64,000 bases of DNA from Sodiomyces alkalinus F11 (Eukaryota > Ascomycota > Sordariomycetes > Glomerellales > Plectosphaerellaceae), in NCBI RefSeq assembly GCF_003711515.1, contig NW_021167080.1, positions 6,218,346-6,282,345 of the forward strand, read 5' to 3'. Position numbers and translations under genes: made by a program. Under the pieces are notes generated by a model. The model saw only the letters and a program-made list of their open reading frames with translations. It searched no databases and had not been told where the DNA came from. Of this stretch, positions 27,586-39,758 are shown piece by piece. Each line of letters begins with the position of its first letter. Positions within the stretch are counted from its first letter, which is position 1.

Positions 27586-30254
27586 CTTTACACTATTTAG
27601 ATGATATGTCCAACGTAATTACCTGGATAGAATTCTTAACTATCGGCTTAATATACCAGAACCTGACCGGCGTTTTTACTACTTCGTTAATATACCGGAA
27701 AAGTAACGTAAAAAGCCGGTAATACCCTTTCCGTCCTTTTACGTTTATAAAAACGTGGGCTAGTATTCGTACGCCTTAATTCGTGTTAGCTAAAACGGGG
27801 CTTATATGTAGTATATACTAGACTTAGGGTTAATATCGTTATTCTAGTAGCTAATACTATAGCAGTTATTATTCCGCCTATAAACTATCTTAAACGATAA
27901 GTCTATTTATAGGTACCGTACGTTCTGGAATTCCTGGGCCCTAGTATATACGATACATATAATATAGAATGTCCCGTCTTCCTTGACCTCGACTACTCGT
28001 ATCTAACGCTACTCGGTAGGATAATCCTATTTATATGCGAATTCCCGCACGATACCTAGAAGGGTTAGTGACGGTGTATATACGGGATATATATTATACC
28101 TTAAAGATTATAACCTGCCGGGTAACGTAATAGTCGGGCTTTTCGAATTAGGCTATATACTAAATTATACGAACTAAACGCCTAGTATACTTCTGTCAAA
28201 GACCTAATACCGAATCGTCGATATAGGGGAATAAGGCTAGGGTTTAGTAGTAGCCGCTCTATTATATATTAGTATAGGTTATATAGGCTAGGTATATGCC
28301 TAGCCTATACATGGTATATACTCGAACTTACTAGCTATTAGGGCAGAGATATCTGGAATATCCTTTAGACTAAGAAGTAACTACTGCCTTAACCGTTAAG
28401 GAACCTAGGTAGGCGGTGGAGATACTTACGTATACTCTCCACGTGCGAGGTATAGGATAAAGGGGTACCGTTGAAGATTAAAAGGGATATAGATATTAAA
28501 CTTTGCTTTATATAGGTAAGAGCGGACTTTACCCGATCTAGTTAGGTAGTCGAAGCCTAAATAATTAGTGGATTATATACACGCAGGGCGTATACGAGGT
28601 ATATACTTACTATATTATCGCCGAGTAGCACCCACGCGCCTAATAAAACCACACCCTTTAACGGGTCTAGTAGCGCCTCCACGAATAATAAGGGTCCGGA
28701 AATACTCAAAATCAATCCGATCTTATATAGGTCGAATAGACTTAATACGATACTAATTTTCCTCGGCGGTCTAATACGAATAGCCTATAAAGTAAACCTA
28801 TATAAAGTCAGAATATAGTGTGTATATGCGTCGTATATATGACGTATTCTTATAGGGTTAAACTTACACCTGCCTGTGGTTTATGCACTTTTAATATAGT
28901 ATCCTCGTATATAACCGTTTTAGGGTAGTAGCCACGGGCAGGGTATAGGTATTACTTACGCTTAAACCGTGCCTTAGTTACGTAGTAGAACCTGTATAGT
29001 ATTAATAACTGGTCTAGGATATTAGAGCTTTTTACATACGCCTCGGTAGCTTATATAAGCTCTTCGCTTAAGGAATAGGACCTCTAGGGTTAATTCCTTG
29101 GGTTTAATAAGGCTTGCTCGAGCATCTTATAGTCTATACGGCTCTATTCAGGGTATACGCTGAGTATAAGCCTGTCTATATACTTATAGTGCTTTATCCT
29201 AGCACACCTGTAACTAAAATGCTAGGTGCTATTATAGTGGTTATAGAGACTATAGCGTGTTAGCTTTTTTATCGTAGTATATACGCCGTATATAGTACGT
29301 ATATACGTAATAAACCTTAGAAGCTATAAGTGGAGTTTCCGGATAGTCCGGTCCCTCTTAGTATAAAACTGAATCTACCGACTATTAGTATATCCTATAC
29401 CTTAAGCATACCCTGTATATACGGGGTATATACGGAGACGATATAGTAGAGGAAACACACCGTATCCATTATATCGCGGTTAATATCCAGTGCCTCGGTC
29501 TGATCAATAGCCGGATTAGAGTACCCTATAGTAATAAAGTATAGGATACCCGAGTTCAGTGTAGCAGGGTATAAAGGGGGCGTTTAATAGTCAAAGAACT
29601 CCGTAGCTATAACTATATTTCCGCCCCGTTTAGAAAGGATAACGAATACTGTAGGAAGATTAGCCTGTATATAGTTAGTATTTACCCCGTATATATCTAG
29701 TATACACTTATATAGAGTCCTATCCGCAGGAACCCAGAGATAGGATAGCCCTTATAGCGGCTATCCTCTAGTTTAGCACCTATTCGATTAAAAGTGTCCT
29801 TTTTAAACGTCTTCTAGCTACCTATTACCTATCGGTTAACTAGATAGGTTAGGTTTACTCCCTTAGAACGTCCTTACTCCCGGTCTAGCGTAGGCGTATC
29901 CTGGAAAGGATCCGTTATATCTGAATTAAACGAGATCTCGGATCTAGGCGAAGGCGACTCTTCTGATATAGCTGCGGTTAATAGCCTGTGTATACCCTGC
30001 GTATGCCCTGCGTTTACTGTGTGTGTGCTTTACGTATATTACGTTACGCCTTTAAAAAAAATTTGCGTTGCCGTATATACGATCCATATACGATATATAT
30101 ACAGGGACTATATCTTCTTACTTTTATCGGATATTTTCCGGCTTATACGAGGCGTATACTAAGCCTATACGTTACTTACTATACAGCTAGGAACGATATA
30201 TAACGCGAACTACTTAGATAATATACCTAAGGTCACTTTTCCTTGGCATTTTAC

Positions 30255-30328
30255 GTTCGAGGCCTATGCAAACTTTTAAGTGGGTCGATTTCGAGGCCTA
30301 TACAAACTAGCCCGAGGCCTAGGCAAAC
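30255..30328 (-). repeat. T1 right terminal inverted repeat (tip continues at 39750-39758)
   Basis: Reverse complement of the left repeat with the same three AGTTTGCMTAGGCCTCG subrepeats. The last bases, CAAAC (30324-30328), became the target duplication of Copia. The terminal bases TGGTTCCTC resume after the Copia at 39750-39758. Confidence 0.85.
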
Positions 30329-30590
30329 TATCGCATAGGCACATAGACCACGATATAGTCTATAGGGGATCTAGGGGGGATCCACGCTATAACTAAGGGC
30401 TTCGGATATAATAGGGGCGGATACCGGAAAAGACCGGATAGGATCTAAATAACTTAGTACCTATAATAGAGTCTTTACTACCTAAATTAAGGGCATAAAA
30501 GACTCTTCTAGATATAACTTAATATAATATATATACACGAGATTTCTACTCTACTAAGTTAATTATTTAAGTGCCTTTTAATATACGATA
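30329..30590 (+). repeat. Copia 5' LTR (262 bp, RIP-mutated)
   Basis: Aligns end to end with 39483-39744. Differences are mostly C/T and G/A transitions, and this copy is the more mutated of the two. Confidence 0.9.
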
Positions 30591-31707
30591 GTTATAAGCC
30601 CGGTTTATAACGCCTAAACGATAGATATTAATAAGCCTACCCCTATTCTACTATAAAGAAGTAATCACGTCTATATAAGCACTCTTAAATAACTACTATC
30701 AACCTAATTAGAGTAATTAAGAGATTAATTAACCTACCTATTAATTAACTAACTGATAAATAATCATCTAGTAAAGATATCTTCTAATATATCTAACACC
30801 GAATAAAAGGCGGCCGCTATAACCCTTATTAACTAAAGAGATTAGGTAGTTTAGGAGCGTGCTATACACGGTAAATCGGCCTCCTACTAGAATAACTATC
30901 TTAATCTAAAGCTAAGCGATAAAGACGCTAACGCCTATCTCCTCCCTATACTTATACCCCCTAATATCCGTAAATACGAGGCTCTCGCTATAGAATCTAA
31001 TATAAAGGAGGCCACGGCCACCACTATCACGGCTACTCCGTTTTCCACTATCACGCTAAAGGGCGATAAGGCTATAGATACCACGGACGCCGCCGCCACG
31101 GCCGCTTACCGGAAGGCTACGGCTATAACGAAAGAACTAATAACCAGGATACCTACGTCTATCGACGACCTCTCTAAAAAGGGGCATACACGCTACCTAT
31201 AAGATCGCCGCGTATACCGTAAGGAAAAGGCAGACTATAACGCGTAGTAGAAGGAGTTTAATAAGGTACGCTCCTATATCGAAGGGATTATTTATACTTA
31301 TATAACCTCCTCGCCTAGCTATAGGATAATACCGTAAATAACCTATCGGCTTAGATTACTCTCCTATACACGTATATAGAACCGATATCTATAAACCTCT
31401 ATAAAGAAGCCCTAATCCTATATCGACGATACACCATGCTAATAAAGGCTATACCTCAGGATATAAACGCCTAGGTAGTAAGCTAAAAAATAGCGATAAT
31501 ACACTATAAATATATAGGCGTTTTAAAACTATTAAGCGCGGACTATTAGGTAGAAGACGTGTTAAAAGCCGTTAGACCTATTATCCAGGAATAGAGTAAT
31601 AACTACCTAATAAATAACTACGATAAGATTACGGAAAACGAACTAACGATTAACGACTTCGTAAAGGCTTTACGGGCGGTTCTTAGTAATATAAAAAGCC
31701 TATAATT

Positions 31708-32215
31708 GTTACGACGGCTTCCGGTCCTCTATAGTATAGCGGACGATAGGGGACTGGCGTCGAGGTTTTAGTTCAAAATAAGAAGAGGATGTTAACTAAA
31801 GAGCAGTAACTGTCGTTCGTAGTGTTTGGTCGTAGTTGCGTCGTAAAGACTAGGCGTCTTCTTCACAAGGTAGAGTCAGACGTAGACTAATGGTCTAGGT
31901 GAAGACTTAGATTGATCGATGTCTTGTTCTCTAATAGAAGCAAGACCTAGGATACTCTGGTATATATATGTGTTTCCGGTGTCTGGATCGATGTCCTTCC
32001 ACTATGATCCTCCCAGGATCATAGGCTGTCCTGGATGATCCCTTCGGATCATAGGGATCATCTGTCGAGTCCTTCGATCTGATGGTCACGTGTCCGCACA
32101 CGTGACCCGCGTTCCTCCTGACTCAGCTTGCCCTTCGTGCCATAGTGATATCCATACTTAAGACCCAGGGTCCCGTAGTGGCCTCGGCCCGGGCCTTGTC
32201 TTGTTGGCCGTAACA
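31708..32215 (-). mobile_element. Gypsy solo LTR inside Copia (508 bp)
   Basis: TGTTACG...CGTAACA of the same family as Gypsy-A, flanked by a perfect ATAAT duplication (31703-31707, 32216-32220), with no internal sequence. LTR-LTR recombination is the usual cause. It is visibly less mutated than the Copia around it (many CA and TG remain), so it probably arrived after the Copia had been mutated. Confidence 0.93.
32084..32125 (-). promoter_or_regulatory. solo LTR two-part site: CACGTG dyad plus TGACTCA
   Basis: GGTCACGTG, 6-nt loop, CACGTGACC (32084-32107) and TGACTCA (32119-32125), although the surrounding U3 sequence is unlike that of Gypsy-A. Confidence 0.6.
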
Positions 32216-34109
32216 ATAATCTACTGCTATAAAGCCTAGAGTTAGAAGAGGCACCTTTAATATCTTTAGGAACCTCCCCGATACTAAGGATACTACTAAT
32301 AACGATAATAATAAAAAGTGCCCTCGTAGTAATACGTCCGTAAAGGCTATCCCTCCCGTAATAAGGAGGCCTTACGAGATATATAAGAATACCTATACTA
32401 CCGCCGCCTATTAGTATATAAGGCCGGATATACGCCCTTATACCTAGCGTGGCCGTAAAGATATTATAAAGGTCGTAGAAAAGAAGATACGTATTTATAG
32501 TTTTAAAAGCCGCGTAGACACCGCGATATAGAAAAGGCGGGAAGTAGTAACTACTACCGCTAATAATATAGAGGAAGTCTAGGAAGATTAACTCTATAAT
32601 ACTACGCCTACAACTATAGTTTATAAGGACCTATCCGTTACCGCGATAGGGAGACTAAAAGCCCCCCTAACCTAGGGGGTAGCGCGTTATTATACGATAA
32701 TACTATTAAGATTATAATCAGAATAGGGGATATCCCTTTCTATTAACTAAGCCAGAGTGCTATTATACTACGTGATCCTAGACTTAGGATCGTTAATCTA
32801 TATCTTTAATAATCGAGGCCGTTTTACGGCCGTTAGACTACCCACGGTTAATTTATTAACGCTTTAGGTAAGTACTTATAAGGCTCCTATCCTTGGATAC
32901 GAAGACGTTAAGCTACGTGTATAATTCTTAGCGGGCATGAAGAGGCTATTACGCCTCCGTAACGTCGTATACTATAAGGAATTCGTTACTAATATCGTCT
33001 CGGAATGCTAGCTACGCCTATAAGGCTACCGCTAGGATACCGTAAACGATACTATCGTTAGCTCTACCGACGACCGGCCTATCTATAAGCTACTAGATAT
33101 CCACGGCTAGTATATAATCGAGCGCGTAGAAGCCACGGCCGTTACCGCGTTCGCGGTCTCGGTAAGGTATCCCCGCGATAACCCGTATAGAAGATCACGA
33201 TAACCGCGGTAACCGTAGAAGACCACGGTATAACGGTAGCACGAACGCCTCGGCCACTACGGCACCGATACTCTTATAAAGATCGTCGACGCTACTTAGG
33301 GGGTAAAGATAAAGGGACCTCGTATAATAGACTATAACGCATATAGGTAATCGTAAGTGCCTACGTAGATCCGGCAGATACTATCCTTTTACCCGTTAAA
33401 GCCCGGAGAGGCCTTAGCTATTAATTTTCACGATTTAGAAGAGTCGGAATCGCTAGGCGGCCTATATAAGTCTATTATATTCGTTATAGAGATATATATA
33501 GGTTATACGTAGGATTACTTCCTATAGAAAAAAGACTAAGGCTTTATCCTACACGCGTTAAAAGACGTTTTTACCCTGCTTAAGACCTAATTCGACGTCT
33601 GGCCACGTATTCTATAAGCCGATTCCGAGATATTTTAGCACCCAGAAGTCGTTACTTTCCTCGCTGCTAAGGGGGTAGAAGGCCAGCCATCGGCACTATA
33701 TTTATAGGATTAAAACGGCGTTATAGAACGGATTAAAGGTATAGTTAAGAGAAGGGCGAGGGCTATAAGGATTAGAGCTAATCTGTCTATATCTATCTAG
33801 CCTAACATCTTTAAGACTACTATATATCTATATCATAGGACGCTATAATATATTAACGACTAGCGAACGCTATACGAAGGCCTGCGCGGTCGTTAACCTA
33901 ACTTTACGCACCTATAAGCTTACGGCTATAAAGCCTTTATAAAAACGCGCGATACCTAAGCTAAAAGGGACCGCCTATAAAGGCTAGAACCGAAGGTATA
34001 GATCGGTTATTACGTCGGATACTAATCCTCGAATAGCTTCCGTATTTAGCTACTATACCTAACGGATATTATCACTATAAGAAACGTGGTCTTTAACGAA
34101 GATAAGATA

Positions 34110-34278
34110 GGGAAGGATTACGGCGCCCGGACGTTTTACTATTAAGCCCTGAAATATGGATCCATGATAATATAAGTCCCCTTACCTATAAACCCCTTAT
34201 TTCATAGTACTAAAACGAGGTCCGGCGGGGATAAGGTATATACTGTTATATACTATTACATTTAACCACCCTTAATTA
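34110..34278 (+). repeat. MULE left TIR (169 bp)
   Basis: Begins GGGAAGGATTACGGCGCCC. Matches the inverted right end with mainly transition differences and diverges abruptly after CTTAATTA. Confidence 0.92.
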
Positions 34279-34379
34279 CCTGCCTACCTTATACTATAGA
34301 CTTTAACCACTCTACCTAAAATCTGTAACTATTACTACCACGCCCACGATAGAACGACCCTATAGCCCTACGCCGCCGA

Positions 34380-36260
34380 TTACCACCTACGGCTTAGCAG
34401 AAAAGGCTTAACGAGCTATTCAGGAATATACCTTCTCGAACGGCTACTCTCTTATTATTAAAGAATAGTATCCGCCCGCCTTTATAGATAGAAGTCCGAT
34501 ACGAATCACGTTCCGGTATAGGAAAGGATATTCTGAAAGCGCTCGACTATCCTAAGTCTATAAGACTAAGCATAGGAAGACCTCTACGCAGATAACCAAC
34601 TATCCTTTTGGGATTAATATTAAAGAGTAGGGCGGGCGATAGGTTATAGATCCTATTCGTGGCCGTGGAAACGATACGGCCTTTTCCTATAACTACCTAT
34701 AGGCTAAAGCCTCGTCCTTCCTATTCTTTCGTAACTTATAGCTTTCTGCATTTAAAGATAAGGTCGTTAATATATAGAATACTGGTATTCGGCCCTAGCA
34801 GATTATAACGAGGCTCCGAAACCCAGAATCGTCAGAATAAGCACCACTTTAGGTTATTCGTTCGGATATTATGAACTTACTTGCTAAACACCGTAGAGAC
34901 GAGCTTACTGGCCGTAGCCCGTTATAATGGCTTTATAAGGTAACCCTTCCTCTCTCAGATATCGGAAACCTAGCTAATACCTACTATTTCCATAGTAATT
35001 AGATAACGCGTCGAGCTTCTTCTACTAAGACCTTCGAGATAACCTAGGCCACGTTGAATACCTATTTATCGCGCCGCGATCTTCTATTAAGCTATTACGT
35101 TAATCCCCCGACCTTCTACTATTTAACTACACCTATAAGACTAATCGCTTTAATATACCGTTACTTAGTATCTACGGCATTACGCCTTTCCGAAAAGCGT
35201 TCCAGGTTACCTATACCTTTCTAAACAGGGAAAAAAAGGCTTAATATAACTAGTCTTTAGAATGCCTTTTCGCGTTCCTGGGCGATTCTTACCCTATACC
35301 GCGTTATATTATTACGGACCGTGAACTCGCCGTAATTAAAGCCCTTCGGAACCACCTAAAGTCGAGCAGTATTAACTTTATTTTATGCCGCTAGTATATT
35401 AACGCTAATATCCTAGCTAAGACTAAGAGCGCCTTTCTAAAGCTAACTCGAATAACCGACGGCCGGATCAAGCGCCACCCTTAATTCGTTACTTTCCTTA
35501 AAGCCTAGAATACCTTAATCAATAGCAGTATAGAGGAGGAGTTTAACCGGTAACTAGGAGAGTTCTAGCATGATAGCGTTTACCTAAAGAACGCTATTGA
35601 TTACGCGGTAAATACCTGGATTACACTATAGAAAGAGAGGTTCGTTATTTACTGGCTAAATAAAGTGCCTCACTTCGGGCACTTCACGATATCTATTACA
35701 GAATCTTCATATATAAGCCTTAAGACCTTCCTATACTATTCGACTAGGGATTTAGTAATAGTCTTTCGTAAACTAAAGCTATACTAGAGAATCTAAAAGG
35801 AGGAGATCTTACTTAAGAGGAATAGGCGAATAAATAAGGTAGCGTTTACTACGTAAGGCTATCTCTTTAGCCTGGTTCGCTATTAACTTATCCCCTAGGC
35901 TCTCTAGATTCTATAACGCGACGAAATCCCTCGCCTACCCCGGGAGAGATAAGGTTATAATTAATAACCTTAACCCTAACCTCTCGTAGCCTGCTTACCC
36001 TGCCCTATTTAGTAAATCCACGGCCTGCCTTATTATCACGTACTTACCCGCTATATACGTGATAATACGCCACTTAAGATCCGGTCTTTTAATCCATACT
36101 AGCGATAGGATTAAGATTAAATTAATGCGTGGGATCGCGATAACGAAGGAAGCACTACTAAAGGCGGAGATACGCCTAGCCCCTCCACGCCTTAATTACT
36201 CTTAGATTCTATAATCGTTCGTGGAAAAGGCCGCCTAAAAGGTGCTATTATAATATTGAA
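34380..36260 (+). pseudogene. MULE transposase (RIP-interrupted)
   Basis: The frame around 35200-35560 reads as a Mutator transposase core. It has FQVTYTFLNREKKA, LFAFLGDSYPIPRYIITDRE (catalytic Asp region of the TDRELA type) and then FILCR-stop-YINANILAKTK, which is CRWHINANILAKTK with TGG changed to TAG and CAT to TAT. Downstream text (RFVIYWLNKVPHFGHFTI) also fits the family. Exact ends are not defined because stops are frequent. Confidence 0.85.
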
Positions 36261-36682
36261 TTCGAGCCACGCGAGAGGCCACGGGGCGAGCAATACATAG
36301 AGACTACCCTCTGCTTTCGAGATAGTCTAAGCAGAAGAACGGAACGAGGCAATTACCCCTCTATCCACGGCGCCTCCGGCGCTCTCTACTATTAATACGT
36401 ATAAGCCGGGGACTATAGCTCCACGTAGAAGCTATCGGATCTACGAAGAGGAGGCCGAGGCAGAGGAGGATACCCTTATTAACTCCCTCGAGCATCTATA
36501 TATCACGATTTCGGCAGAGTTTAAAGGTCCTATCGATACACTACTAAGACAGATTAAGGAAGAGGCACTACAGGAGGCTCTTAAGGAGCTCGCGGAAATA
36601 GATTAGCTAGCTGCTTAGGTTATTATCATTATTATTATTATAGTATTACCTTAGGCATAATTAACAAAAGTTAACTATAGTT

Positions 36683-36851
36683 TAATTAAGGGTGGTTAAA
36701 TATAATAGTATATAATGGTATATACCTTATCCCCGCCGGGCCTCGTTTTAGTACTATGAAATAGGGGGTTTATAGGTAAGGGGACTTATGTTATCATAGA
36801 TCCACATTTCAGGGCTTAATAGTAAAACGTCCGGGCGCCGTAATCCTTTCT
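36683..36851 (-). repeat. MULE right TIR (169 bp)
   Basis: Inverted partner of 34110-34278, of identical length. Confidence 0.92.
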
Positions 36852-39482
36852 ATAAGATATTTAACGGCAGGATTAAAACGCTATAAGCTATAGCTTCCGC
36901 CGAGGAAATCGGGGAATGCCTATAATCTATCCGTATCACCTAATCTAATAAGACCGCGAATAGGCTACTATTAAGGGGTATGGCCGTAGACGTATTAGAT
37001 CTTAAGTCGGAAGACTCTAACGCTACCGCTATTACTACGGGTAAAGGCGACGCTACCGCTATTACTACGGATAAAGGTAAGGCCGTCGCTATTACTACGA
37101 GAGAGGCTACTACTATTACTATAGATAAGGTTCTAAATCTATAGCCTAATAACTAAGCTATAGATTTAGAACCTCGTAACTCTAATGCCACCGCTATTAC
37201 TATAGAAGAGGCTACCGCTATTATTACGGACACCTTACGGTTCACCATTATATGGTTTAAACCGTTTCCCACGCCTCTAATATCCCCGGAAGATCCCGCA
37301 CGCGCGTTCCTTATAGCGTTAGCGGTAGTTAGGGGAATTAAGGTGGAAGAACACGATAACCACTAACGGATAGCCGCGGATACCCCTAGGGGGTGCCCGT
37401 CGGCCGCACGCCTATCTATTACGAGAACCATCGTAAGTCTATACACGACTAAGAAGGTCTAGAATAATAACGCCTAAAAGGCATTCTTTAACGCTAGCAG
37501 GACTTATAACCCTATACGCACGAGGAAGTAAGCTATTAACGACGGCGATATCGGTGTTATAGATCCCCCTTATATCTCCTAGCCACTATCGTATATAACC
37601 CGTGAGGATCTCCCGCCTTTACTAAACCACTACCGCGATATACGCCTCCACCCGTTACGGGAGCGGTAGTTATAGGCCGAGGGGGAATACCTTAAAAGGC
37701 ACCAATAGATAGGCTACTAGCAGGAGGTAAGTAGTGATTAGGCTAATAAGTAATAAGTCCTCGCCTATAGATAGGTATACACCTATAAATTTAATAACAA
37801 GGGCACCCTCCTTAAGTATAAGGCACGCTTTATAGTCCGAGGGTATTAATAAAAACGGTTAGAAACTAAAGATAACTACGCCGTAACGCTAGCCTCGCGG
37901 TTCTTCCGTATACTAATAGCGATCGCCGCCCGATTTAATCTGGAAATAAGGCAGTTCGATACCGTTAATGCGTTCGTTAACGCTAGCCTTAAAGAAGAGG
38001 TATTTATAAAGATACCGTAAGGCTATAAAGTGCTAGGCAAAGTACTACTACTACGGAAAGCCCTCTTCGGCTTAAGGGTATCGCCACTACTATAGTAAGA
38101 GGAATTTAGCGGTACGCTATAGAGGATAGGATTCACGGCTATACCTAATAACCCCTATATTATAATCCGCGACGGTTTAATCCTATTCTTCTACGTCAAC
38201 GATATCGGACTTATATACTATAGAGACCGTAAGACGGACGCCAACAACCTTAAGGCTGCCCTTAAGCGAAGCTATAGGTTATTAGGAGGCGAAGAAATCC
38301 GTTAGTTCCTAGGAATTAAGGTCCTAAGGGATAGAGCCACCCGTAGGTTATAGCTATTATAATCCTCTTACGTGGAGAAGATCGCGGTTGTATACTGCGT
38401 AGATATACTCTACCGAAAACCACTAAAGGTCCTATTATCTATGGAGCCGGTAATACCCCGAGATAGCACCCGCGCGTCGATTCCCGAGGTCTATTAGTAT
38501 TAAGGAATAATCGGTTCTATCCTATACGCCGCTATTATAATAAGACCCGATATCGCGTTCGCCTACTCGAAGCTTTCCTAATATAACGTTAACCCCTCCT
38601 CTAACCACCTTAAAAGGGCTTAATAAGTGCTGCTATTCCTATACTATATAAGATACTACTACTTAGAATTCGGTGGGGATAGACTCTTCCTAATAGTAAG
38701 CGACGCGTCCTTTAGGGATAATCCAGACCGTAAGAGCTTATAAGGATATACGATAAAGCTTTTCGGCGGTACCGTTAACTAAAAGGCGGGTAAATAACCG
38801 ATAGTCACGACGTTGTTAATAGAGTCGGAACTACTCGCTCTTACTAAAGCAGCTAAGGAGACGCTATTCGTTAGCCGGATATTAAGGGATTTAGAGCTTC
38901 GGTTAGACTAATAATAACTATAGCTATACTACGATAATTAATAGACTTTTAACCTTATTAATAAGAAGGCATAACGTCTACGAATAAGGCTACGGCACGT
39001 CGATATTTATAACCAGTAAGTATATCAGTTAGTATAGCAGGGCCTCTTTAAGGTTATATATGTTAACACAAAGGAGATAATCATAGACGGTTTAATAAAG
39101 GCATTACCGGAGGCAGGGATTAAAAGACTATAGTAATAGCTTAATTTAACGGATTAAAAGTATCGTATTAAGTAGTCTAAACGACTACACGAAGAGATTA
39201 AACGCGCTAAAGCCACGGCCGTAGCGACTATAAAGGCCCCCGAGGGCGTAGTAGATCCGATAGATATAGATCCGATTAAGCAGATCCGGCTAATCAGGAT
39301 TAAGGAACTAATTAAGATAGAATTAAATTAAACGGTTAAATAGGGCGGATTGAGATCCCTTTTACGAGGGCGTTTTCCCTTAACTATTAATTTTACGATA
39401 GAAAAGTTAAGAGTGTTTAGTTTAAACCGAAGCCTTTAATTAGTTAGTTAACCTAAGAAGACCTACCTTAACTAAGGAGGTG

Positions 39483-39744
39483 TATTGTATAGACACACGG
39501 ACCACGACGTGGTCTATAGGGGATCTAGGGGGGATCCACGCTCTAACTAAGGGCTTCGGATATAATAGGGGCGGATACCGGAAAAGACCGGATAGGATCT
39601 AAATAACTTAGTACCTATAACAGAGTCTTCACTACCGAAATTAAGGGTATAAGAGACTCTCCTAGATATAACTTAACATAATACACACACACGAGATTTC
39701 TACTCTACTAAGTTAATCATTTAAGTGCCTTTTAACGTGCGACA
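39483..39744 (+). repeat. Copia 3' LTR (262 bp)
   Basis: Preceded by a purine tract (AAGGAGGTG). Less mutated than the 5' LTR, retaining CACACACAC and GCGACA. Confidence 0.9.
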
Positions 39745-39758
39745 CAAACTGGTTCCTC

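Larger units (their letters stand above)
25887..30249 (-). pseudogene. T1 DDE-transposase-like gene, about 12 exons, RIP-inactivated
   Basis: Starts MPRKSDLRYII at ATG 30249, 6 bp inside the right TIR, and ends at 25887. Approximate exons: 30249-30180, 29971-29708, 29648-29434, 29381-29316, 29249-28868, 28797-28611, 28556-28332, 28258-28100, 28055-27819, 27774-27586, 27110-26705 and 26622-25887 (some junctions uncertain). That is about 1050 aa, with stops explained by CAA/CAG/TGG RIP. A DDE-like triad is apparent: Asp in IDLSFKIVYRR (codon 27903-27901), Asp in VITLDISSK (27610-27608), and a Glu position in TNLVKVSYTKDNQ now reading Lys (26772-26770). The spacings are about 83 and 121 residues. 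The C-terminus is a charged coiled coil (REL ERQ IREL type). The absence of a CxWH block argues against MULE. The superfamily is unassigned. Confidence 0.7.
34110..36851 (+). mobile_element. MULE (Mutator-like/Hop-like) DNA transposon inside Copia
   Basis: Inverted repeats of exactly 169 bp at 34110-34278 and 36683-36851, and an 8-bp duplication ATAAGATA (34102-34109, 36852-36859; 9 bp if one mismatch is allowed). Removing it restores a continuous Copia frame across the site (NVVFNEDK to IFNGRIKT). Carries a plus-strand MULE transposase relic. Confidence 0.92.
30591..39482 (+). pseudogene. Copia gag-pol (RIP-interrupted)
   Basis: No long open frame remains, but motifs are readable between TAG/TAA codons. 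These are a protease-like ILDLGSLIYIFNNRGRFT (about 32780), an integrase C-terminal block with TIYLYHRT and FTHL.AYGYKAF (about 33820-33950) and NVVFNEDK at 34100, where the MULE sits. The frame resumes after it with IFNGRIKT. The reverse transcriptase has FDTVNAFVNASL, KALFGLRVSPL and FYVND, the last a YVDD with Asp changed to Asn. RNase H reads ESELLALTKAAKE. Nearly every stop can be derived from CAA, CAG or TGG by one transition. Confidence 0.85.
30329..39744 (+). mobile_element. Ty1/Copia element, RIP-inactivated, with a solo LTR and a MULE inside
   Basis: LTRs of exactly 262 bp at 30329-30590 and 39483-39744, flanked by a perfect CAAAC duplication (30324-30328, 39745-39749). The right LTR ends GCGACA. 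The left LTR starts TATCGC, which is TGTCGC after one TpG-to-TpA change, so the inverted ends agree. Plus-strand order is gag region, protease (about 32770), integrase (about 33300-34100), MULE insertion, reverse transcriptase (about 37880-38300) and RNase H (about 38480-38920), the Copia order. Without its two inserts it is about 6.2 kb. Confidence 0.92.
15895..39758. mobile_element. T1: large TIR DNA transposon with two convergent genes, itself invaded by other elements
   Basis: About 75-bp inverted repeats (15903-15976 and 30328-30255) face each other, and the outermost bases lie next to matching 8-bp repeats TTTCAACC (15887-15894, 39759-39766). Removing the nested Gypsy-A (16282-23454) and Copia (30329-39744) leaves an element of about 7.3 kb. 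It carries an unrecognised gene on the plus strand (ending 25803) and a DDE-transposase-like gene on the minus strand (30249-25887), tail to tail 83 bp apart. An 8-bp duplication is known for hAT and KDZ superfamilies, but I could not assign T1 to either from protein motifs. All coding exons carry RIP-type stops, so it is immobile unless an intact copy exists elsewhere. Confidence 0.75.
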
